From Odontesthes bonariensis (lineage: Eukaryota; Chordata; Actinopteri; Atheriniformes; Atherinopsidae): a DNA stretch of 64,000 bases. Position numbers and translations under genes: made by a program. Shown piece by piece: positions 55,415 to 64,000 of the stretch (the stretch's first letter is position 1; each line of letters starts with the position of its first letter). The DNA lies in assembly GCF_027942865.1 (NCBI RefSeq), contig NC_134526.1, positions 9,580,284-9,644,283 on the forward strand, in the 5' to 3' direction. The notes under the pieces are model-generated. The model saw only the letters and a list, made by a program, of their open reading frames with translations, had not been told where the DNA came from and ran no database searches.

Positions 55415-55762
55415 AGGTTTTAAAAATCTTGCAATTTATTTCAAAACATCAGCTAATTAAAAACAATAGCACAATAGAAACCTTCTCATGGGGTAACCAG
55501 CCCTTTCTCAGATTACTGAACACATCAGCGGAAAGTCATCACTCCTGGAGGTAAGATTGCAGCACCATCAGAACACAAGCACTAAACAAGTCCATCCACA
55601 TTATGGCAGCTGAGATAAAGGAAAGCCTTCAACTATCCTGTTGCCTCCCTTTATTACAACCGAAAAGCTACTTGGTTCCATACATCCTGTGGAAAAAGCC
55701 AGTTTCAGTCGTAGTTCCAGGTCAGGCCAGACAGGTTCTTTTCTCTGGCCCCACCTTGAATC
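55415..55762 (-). other. mettl2: Probable mettl2 3' UTR and poly(A) signal
   Basis: Short 3' UTR of about 350 nt. AATAAA on the minus strand is at 55440-55435. A 29-base T run (A run on the minus strand) at 55363-55391 lies just beyond the expected cleavage site. Confidence 0.55.
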
Positions 55763-58587
55763 TCATGAGGCCTTGCGGTACTTGCACTGGATCCACACCC
55801 TGTACATGGTGAGCTGTTTCCCTCTGTTCACCTGTAGCCGTCTGTCCACAAGGTTCTGTACTTTCTCCAGCCCAGCCTTAGTGAACAACTCATGAAGCTC
55901 ATCTTAAAGAAAAAGAACCAGAGAAAAATATGTTTAGGCACACGATTCAAAGAAGGAATCTGCAATATAGTCTCTATAAGACCTTACTGAATGAGCCTCA
56001 TTTTACCCTGAGTAAAGAAATATACTCGTGTTCCGTCACCTCGGACATAAAAGTTTTCTGAAAGACATCTCCCTGAAAGAAATTAGGACACATATTATGA
56101 TGAAACACATGGCAATCATTAAATAAACATGTATTAATTTATACACTGCCTTTTAAACTTGATTATGACTTCAATATGGCATAAATACCCCAAGTTTTAC
56201 TAACAAGTAGATCTCAGAGAAAAGTATATTCATAATAGTCCTTTCTGAGCCTGGATTTAAGCTGGATTTCAGCCTGAACCAACCTTTTTTGAAGCGGAGT
56301 TGTGCCATATCATAGCGCCCATAGTCCCTGAGAAGCATCGTCCCGCCAGGCTTCAGCAGGCGTGCCAATCTACTGATGGATGACTGCATCCTGAGACAGG
56401 AAAGGGGGACACTTTTACACAAGGACCATTGTATATAGTACGTTGTATACAAATGAAATCAGGAGAAGAAAGAAGGCAAAGAAAGAAGTTCATACTTGTC
56501 GGGATGCAGTGCTGAGAGCACAAAGATTAGCACTACAACATCAAGGGTTCCATCAGGGACAGGGTAATTGGCTTCTACCTCACTCGAGTCGTGAACAAAG
56601 GCAAAGCAGCGCTCAGGGTCGTACTCTGGGTTAGTCTGATGACAAGAGAAAAATCTTAATTCATAAGTGCGCTCACAAGCCAAAAGGTGAGTACACGCCA
56701 CCCTCTGATGATCTCCAACATCTCACCTTGACTAATTCCACGGCAGTGCTGGAGAAATCACAGCCGTAAACGAAGAGTCCGGGGTCACTGCAAAGGCAGA
56801 GCTGCAGTTATAGACATCAGAGGAGTAGAAGAGGCTTTTGGAAACATGACTTTAAACTTCAGAATGTTACCGTCTTGTATGGTCTTACTTGTTGGTCTTC
56901 AGTATTGGGAAAACTGTGTTCCCCACACCACAGCCAACCTGTGCAGAACACAATTCATATATAATTCTTCTAGTTTTTTGGGGTTTTTTTACACTACATT
57001 CCTCTCCTCATAACACATATGAAAAGTGTTTCAAGGGACAATAACAATTACAAAAATAACTACAATTTTTGCACCATTATCAGGGATGCACTACTGTCTT
57101 TATGGCTTCACATCTCTCAGCTCGATCAGGAGAGACAAACAGCTAAAATCATTTGACTTTTTATTGTTTATGGAATATTTAAAGACAATTTACACTTGAG
57201 TGTAACCTGTTAATCTTCTTTCAGGAAATTGTTTAACCAACATCTGAAGCTGATTAATGCACACTATAAAGGAACTAGTTCACCTCATTCAAGCCAGTGC
57301 AGCGGTCCATTAGAAATCATGCAATCTTAAGAATCTTTAAGAAGAAATTATATAAGTTTTTATAAACATGTCGGCTTTCACTGAATTCTGTTAACGGAAG
57401 CAGAAAAAACAACAACATTCAAATAAAAACCCTGTGAAGTGGAATACACTTTACTTTAAATGTGTGCGGTGGAAAATTGGGCTGACTTGCTTCCAGAATT
57501 ATTTCTCACCTCCAGAATGCGATATGTGGCAGAAGAGCCAGGAAAGTCACAGCTGTCAGGAGACGAAGCTGCAAAATCCCTGCGCTGTTTTGGATCCAGC
57601 TGCTGTTCGTCGTCTCGGCCCGACACATCTGAATGCGATTCATGGCCACACTGTGGAGCCAACTCTGGGAACTCCGTGAATAGCCAGTGGCGGTCTTTGA
57701 AAAAACGATTCTCATGGATTGTGTAAAACCCATTCCAGTATTCATTGGCCCGGCTATCGTATTCCTCTGTTTGAAAAAATAAGACAGTAAAGGGAGTTAA
57801 AGGGATAACATTGTCCATTTTGTACACATACAGCTTGATGCATTAAGTCCTTGTGGGCTATCTACGGTATTAAAAATCAACGACACAATTTCTGCCCCCT
57901 AATTACACACATTTACTCAGAGAAAATGAATGCAAACGCAACACTGTTGATGCTTCCCTCCTGATTAGAAGCAGTTATACCTCTGTTACCAAGTCATATA
58001 GGGAGATATATTTTCATGAGCCATGTGATACACAGCCTTAATGCCACCTTGTTTCTCTGAAGGTAGAGGCTGACTGTTTTCCAAGACTTTCTTCTTCGCA
58101 GCTTCTTCTTGTTCATCAGTCCACTCCACATTGTCCCTGTTGACCACACAACACTGTTAACCAAAGTGGTAAACAGCCAACACCTGATATTTAAAAACAT
58201 ATCTAGGGGAAAAGCTGTCTTTTAGCAAACAGAAAATAATTGAATTAGTGGCATGTAATGGCTTCCACGTGTAGTCATTACTGGAAACAATCAGCTATGC
58301 AAAAACACGTACATTAAATGAAATTGAGTTGAATTGAATTGCAGAAGTGTGACTTAATTTTAAAGTTAAGGACAATATCCCATCCTGGAGATGCAGGTGA
58401 ACATATGTAAGCCCGTTTAGGGCGCTGGTACCGACCACGCGTTGTGCTGGAAGACCTGTCGCGGGTCTGTCAGGAAACGTGTCCCGAATTGAGGTCTCTT
58501 TGTGTCTCCGGTGGATGAATCTGACAGAACCAGTCCTGTTTCCATGCTGCATCCCTCCACTCCGTCCACGGTACTGAGCGCCGCCAT
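55763..58587 (-). CDS. mettl2: tRNA N3-methylcytidine methyltransferase METTL2, 9 exons, 353 aa
   Basis: SAM-dependent enzyme of the METTL2/6/8 family; METTL2 makes 3-methylcytidine at position 32 of certain tRNAs (Thr and, with DALRD3, Arg). Exons (minus strand): 58587-58436, 58136-58048, 57766-57510, 56938-56889, 56787-56727, 56635-56496, 56390-56284, 56072-56007, 55902-55763; total 1062 nt, phases consistent. Marks: [51 protein letters not shown], then the SAM-binding motif VGCGVGN at about 167-173, [33 protein letters not shown] and [15 protein letters not shown]. An intron splits the SAM motif between Glu166 and Val167. Human METTL2A/B are about 378 aa; fish normally have one copy. The ATG lies in ATCATGGCGGCG, which also resembles a YY1 site. 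Confidence 0.95.
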
Positions 58588-58623
58588 GATGGATCTGAGC
58601 AACGGAGGAAGGGCCGGATGTTT

Positions 58624-59110
58624 AATATCGATTTTTTACAGCATCAAAATCAGACTTTGAATTTGAAAAACCAAGAGTGGAAAAAGAAAATTCAGTGGAA
58701 AAAAATTCAACTTCATAAAATTCAGTGGAAAAAGAACCAGACTCAACATCCGGGTAAACAGGGAGAAGCAATCGATCCCTGTCTCAATTCATCAGATCAG
58801 CTCAATGATATTGAGTAATATCTATTACTCAATTTTACTAACGCAAATGGCAAATAAAGTAAACTCACTCACCGAAGCACCATCACCCGCGTTGGTGGAC
58901 ATGGCTGATCTGTCCAATGGAGCGTAACTTCATTGGCTGCCGTTGGATGAATTGAGAAAGGGATCTATTGCTTCTCCCTGTTTATCCGGATGTTAAGTCT
59001 GGCTCTTTTTCCACTGAATTTTTTGAAGTTGAATTTTTTTCCACTGAATTTTTTTTTTCCACTGTTGGTTTTTCAAATTCAAAGTCTGATTTTCATGCTG
59101 TAAAAATATT
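58624..59110. mobile_element. Long inverted-repeat (foldback/MITE-like) element upstream of mettl2
   Basis: The arms at 58624-58793 and 58946-59110 are inverted copies of each other along almost their whole length, with a few substitutions and small indels, around a loop of about 150 bp. Both arms contain a repeated TTCAGTGGAAAAA unit and end in a TTTACAGCAT-type sequence. The loop is more GC-rich, has CCAAT-type motifs on both strands, and codes for nothing recognised. Target-site duplication is unclear (perhaps TA or TTA). The family is not recognised; a non-autonomous DNA transposon is the best reading. Confidence 0.8.
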
Positions 59111-61439
59111 AGAAATTCACATTCAAACTCTGATGGCACAGAAAACTTCCATAAATTCCACTTTGCCTAAACTTTCTGGTGGATTAAAACTAATAGAACT
59201 GATTAATTTGGAACAGTTACTTGAATATTCCTAATTAGTAATAACCTTTGAAAGTATTCCACCTAATTCTAAAACAAAACTAAAGTAAATTTGTGATTAA
59301 CGGAATGATGACATATATATTTTGAGTTAAGATAAAGATTCCTACCTCTTAAGCAAATAAACTATTTGAAAACCTGCTTGCATAAGTTGTAAAAAGTTTT
59401 ACAGTCTTACAAAAAGGCAAAAGAGGCAAATACAGTTGTTTTTCTCAGAGATACATGGTTCTCACAGGACAAAGATGTCAAGCACATGATAATATTATAT
59501 AAAATGATGTACTGATGTAATTAAGGTGACTGAAAGTTGTTTTAAGGAGACAAAAAAGCTCATTCTTAAACATATAGAAAAAAAAGCAACATATACATTG
59601 ATGCAGCAGTAATACTCAAATACAAAAACACCACGTCATGTAAAACACTACCAGGATCCATTTTACTGCACAGCGATAGAGTAATTTTACTACGTGTACT
59701 GGCAGTAAATTGATATGCATCCTTTTCCGGTGGTAGAATCATTTTTCCACAATGAATTAACATACCTTAAGCAAAAGATCTGAGTACTTCCAGAAGACAA
59801 ACTTGAGGGCTTCACTTTTACACATGTGCTGTATCATTTGCACTGCACACCAGAGGGAGACATTTACAACCATTCATTTTGATGTCAGTCAGACATGAGA
59901 AAAATGCGTTTGCTGTTTATACAAGTCTTGTGAATTCTAGACTGGATCCATGCTGGAACAGCAACTATTTTGTTAAACACTACAGGTCTTTGTATAAAGT
60001 AACTAAGTATTGTAACTTCTTGGGCCTAATAGCTTTTTATATGTAACTTTGAGGATAAGATTAGTCACTTTTAAAAGTACATTGCTGAAGACAGTTCAGT
60101 TACTAATTTACATTCATTTTCTGAGAAAAACTACACTTTAGTGTAAATATTAAAAAATTAGAGCAGCAGGGTTTTTTTTTAAATTTATTGAAAATAAATG
60201 AAGATGACTATCAAGTTATATAGCATTTTACCACCTCCTGTTACTGCAGATAAAGAAATAACATTTACAAAAAAATTGACATGTGATGTTTAGCAGAAGA
60301 CAAAAGAAATGCCACATGATTGAACATGTCAGCTTAATGCTGGGAAACCTTCATTATCAGAGTAATTAAACATTGATCGAAATGATCTGAAATCGGTTTT
60401 TACACTGCCCAATATAATCATGTGCAAGTTCAGAAAAAAAAAGGGAAAAATTGAAAATGATAATCTATATACAGAAATACCACGAAACACAGACTGTGGT
60501 TGGCAAAGTGGCACTTCCTGTAACTTAGACATGTTTAAAGTACTGTGTCGTGCCGTGTAAAGAGAAGTCTAAAGTTTTACAACCACAATCAGCATCAGAT
60601 ATAGAGTACAGAGAAAAGTGTGTGCAAACAAAGTCGACTACAGCCCACCATCATGGAACAGGATATTTTGTCATATCATGCAGCTATGATGCAGTGTTAA
60701 GAGAATGCAAAGAAAGAAATGCATATTTCAGTGAACAATCACATTTTTTTTACCTACAATATTAGAAAACCCTGCTTCAAATGTGTTAGCAAAAGAATTA
60801 TATATTGATATCTATTTTATTTTTGTACTTATTCTTTGTGTTTGCATTAAGAAAATGTCAGAGTATCTATTTTAGTACTAAGTCGAGCAGCTGGCTGTTT
60901 GCATGGATAAAGTTGGCAGGAAGGTCAAATGACGCAGTTTAGTTTCATGCTGAAGTCACACAGGACATCACAAACATTTATTGAAATCTTCAACCACAAT
61001 TTACATTTAGCCTGTAACATTAAATAGACTTAAACTATTTTGGTTCTCACAAGTCACTTATTGCTTTCGTTCTGAAATATGAATCTCAAACAGCTTCTGG
61101 TGTTTGATTTTAATAAGTGCTAAAAGCAGATTTTGGAAAGGAACCCAAAGATGACAAAAAAGTTGGTGAAGCAAGGTATAATTAATATTTATGCATTTGC
61201 CTTTGTAACAGATTCTCTGAAATGTATTGGTAAATCTGCAGACCACATCCTGAGAAAGAATTGCAAAACCACCCTCACCCCCCTAAAGTCTGTTCACATA
61301 CAAAAATAAAGAGTGAGACATTGTCCAATGAATATCTGAAACAAATAAAACTATCTCAACTATCTGAAAACTTTTGTAAAAAATTTAAACGCAAAATAAA
61401 GTTTTGATTTTATCATATTAAAAAAGATGTCCCAAAAGT
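59111..61439. other. No gene recognised upstream of mettl2
   Basis: Very AT-rich, many TTTATT/AATAAA motifs, no supported coding segment or named repeat. Confidence 0.5.
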
Positions 61440-61985
61440 GGGAAATTTGTGCAAACTTCCTTTTCAGTCATAGACTCAGTCCTATTCAGCATGGACAGAT
61501 CGTCTTTCTGGAGATATATTCTGTTTGTAGTTTTTCTCTTTAAAATACCACAGAAGCGTTCAAATAAATTGAAGTCATTCAACTTGTCCAAGTCAAAATC
61601 TTACTGTTTGATTTTGGCAGGGGTCATGCTAGAATATTCCACATCTGCAAAGCCTCTGAAGACCGGAGGTAAAACTTTTAGTCCGCATCATGGTTTTCAA
61701 GAAGTCCATGATTCAAAAATATTATCTCTCTTATATTTTTTGCACACATGCAGACCTGTATCATCACTGTCCCACATCTGTGCTTCACTGTTAGAACTGC
61801 ATTCACTGAGGAAGAACCCCATCTGAGCTGAACACATTTCTTTTGACCAAAAAATGTTCTCCCAATATTCATCAAGGGTTTTTTCAATTTTTCTCTGTAA
61901 AGTTTAATCTTTCCATTTTTTGCCCAAGAACAAGCAAAGGTTTTTTGCTTGGATGCTACCTATTGAGGTTGTCATGGTGCTGTGT
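61440..61985 (-). pseudogene. Tc1-like transposase remnant
   Basis: Minus-strand frames code KTLDEYWENIFWSKE and, in another phase, LTVKHRCGTVMIQVCMCAKN, matching the Tc1 WSDE and VKHGGGSVMVWGC regions. Several frameshifts and stops; the N-terminal helix-turn-helix part and the ends are not seen. Confidence 0.65.
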
Positions 61986-64000
61986 CCTTTTCATTGTCTG
62001 AGCTGTCACAGGGACTTTGATTTCTTACGTCCACCACTGAGAGATTTATGATGTTCATAAGTCAGCTATCTTCAGAGTCTTAGGTCAATTGGAAATTAGT
62101 GCCTGTATTTTAAATAACACATTTGGTTTTGATTGTTCATATCAGCTTTTTTTAACTTGAAAATATTGCAGTTGTTGAGGGAAGATATAAATTTGGATAA
62201 TTTGAAATTTATGTACGACTGCATGAGTTTGTATACGTAGCTATTGTACTGTATTATATATTGTATGTATAGTCCTAATGCTTCATCTACATCAGTAATC
62301 ATTCAAATATGTTTCAACATACAGGGTAAGGCTGGGCAAACAAAACTGTGAAATACAAATTGCTTAATTACAAAATGAATCACTCTTGCATCTGTGTATG
62401 GATGGTGTATCACTGTATCACCTAATATTTAATAAATGGGTTTTTACACAGGATGAGGGCTGAGTCTCCAGGAAATGATGTCAATACATTGCATTATAGC
62501 AAGACTGTAGCCTGTGAGTGTTGTTTAACTGCTTTGGTTTTAGCAACCTTGTTGCCTACGTTACATTGAAAATATGTTGCATGCACAGGCAAGTATACCT
62601 CTGATAGTGTTTGTAACTTTTGCAACTTGTAATTACTAGTTAGGTGTAAAGGGTTATGTTTGGGATTATCTGAGTACTTAAGTATAATTTTCAACTATCT
62701 AAAATTACAATTGCGCCTCTTGCAATTAATTGGTTAGATTAACTGGTAGATCAGCTGTGTAATTCAAAACAAACAAAGCACTAAGCTGCATCTGGATCAG
62801 TAGTCAATGCCAATCTCAAGTCTTTACATTACTGTTGTATCTTCAAAAAGTTGTTGACAGATTGTTTTTTCATCTAAATTCCCTGGAAACAGACATCCTA
62901 ATAAACTCAGTTTTGAGGCAGAAAATGTCCTCTTGTGAAAGTAGCTCAAGTCAAATGATTACAAAGCTTGGCAGACATACATCTTCAGACAGTGCTGAAT
63001 CAAACATAGCAAAAAGCCAGGTAATTTCAGAAGTGGTGTAATAATGAGGCAGCTGTTTGATGAAACAATCGCAGCATGAGCTTTTCCCTCTGGATAACTG
63101 AAAGGCAAACTAAATCTGCACATTATGCAACCTTAGAGACAATGGCAGAGGCCCATAGACTGCTGCCTTCTTAGCAGGAAACTAAACAGGATCTGGAAAT
63201 GGATGACAAAGACCAAAGTGTGTTAGTCAGTGCCCAGTTGGATCAGAATGGAGGGAGTGACTGGTCATGAAATATCAAAGAGGGTACAAGGGTCACTCAT
63301 TTCACCCTCCAAAATAAGTCTTCTTTAATGGTCCCAATGTCTCACATAATGGTCATGCAGTCACTGACTAATCTGTCCAACCCTGTCAACAAGATAACAT
63401 AAAAACATCCTGAAAACACACATAATCAGTTTGTCGTTATTCTCCTTGATATAAAAGTTGATTCACACACATAAAGGGGATTTTTTTCAGGTCTTCTCAT
63501 GCTCCTCTCTCAGTGAATTTGAACACGTTATCCTGTCTTTTTATCACATACTGGTACTTCTGATCAGTTTAACAAAGATGCATGATCAAAGGACATGAAC
63601 AAAAAATAAAAAGTAGAAATTAGTGTTTAAAAGAAGAGTGATAAGAGAACAGAATGGAGGCTCACTGCCAGCAGAGGAATGCAATCTTTCCTGTTCGTTC
63701 TTGCCTTATATTTATGGGCCCTGTGGCTATACCTGCTGACTCCTGCTCCCTAGCTTTGCACCAGTTCCACAACACCGCAGCAATGGAAGAAAAACCAGTG
63801 ATGAAGCTCATCTGAGCTCTTGGTCAAGGTGGCTCCAATTGAGGAGGGACTGAGGAACACCCTGTCTTTAAACACAACATTATGACTGTACCGAGACTCC
63901 ATACCTTTATAATCCCAGAGTTCTGTGGAAGGTCTTGCACCATTTACACTTTAATGGGCGTAGACAGGTCTGTCTGCCCAAGGATAAAGAACTGGCAGTT
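61986..64000. other. No gene recognised at the right edge
   Basis: AT-rich. A Ser-rich plus-strand frame near 62860-63040 ends close to a GT donor-like site but has no recognised family. The last 350 bases could be UTR of an outside gene, without proof. Confidence 0.45.

Noticed and set aside
62835-63041. Ser-rich plus-strand frame ending near a GT donor-like site
   Set aside because: Could be an exon of an unknown gene, but no homology, weak acceptor and no neighbouring exon were found.

Overview
This 64 kb window is vertebrate nuclear DNA, almost certainly from a ray-finned (teleost) fish. The signs are intron-split genes with GT/AG borders, AT-rich non-coding DNA with (TA)n and (CA)n microsatellites, and many decayed Tc1/mariner, hAT and PIF/Harbinger transposons of types common in teleosts. 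There are no operons, prokaryotic features, CRISPR arrays or intact viral genes.

Three protein-coding genes were rebuilt exon by exon. All are on the minus strand, so they read right to left: mettl2 (58587-55763, tRNA m3C methyltransferase), tlk2 (52228-44064, Tousled-like kinase 2) and mrc2 (40753-14253, Endo180 / C-type mannose receptor 2). Exon phases agree at every junction and each total is a multiple of three: 353, 698 and 1469 residues. The order METTL2-TLK2-MRC2, all in one direction, matches the human 17q23 block, so this is an old syntenic segment and not an accessory island. The three genes are neighbours, not a pathway: Endo180 is an endocytic collagen receptor, TLK2 is a nuclear chromatin-assembly kinase, and METTL2 modifies tRNA.

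Layout: 1-12.05 kb is gene-free DNA downstream of mrc2, with two hAT-like elements and one long decayed Tc1-like element. 12.05-14.25 kb is the probable mrc2 3' UTR. 14.25-40.75 kb is mrc2, whose introns carry a deleted PIF/Harbinger element, a small Tc1 derivative and several dispersed repeats. 40.8-43.05 kb is intergenic with a Tc1 remnant. 43.05-53.4 kb is tlk2, including its 3' UTR and a probable non-coding first exon in a GC-rich promoter. 53.7-55.4 kb is intergenic with a decayed Tc1-like element. 55.4-58.6 kb is mettl2. A long inverted-repeat element starts about 37 bp upstream of the mettl2 start codon (58624-59110). 59.1-64 kb has no recognised gene and one Tc1-like remnant.

I found no convincing undescribed biological system. 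The observations most worth checking are the foldback element beside the mettl2 start, the WND-to-WDD change in the sugar-binding CTLD2 of mrc2, and the two-gene Harbinger derivative in an mrc2 intron.
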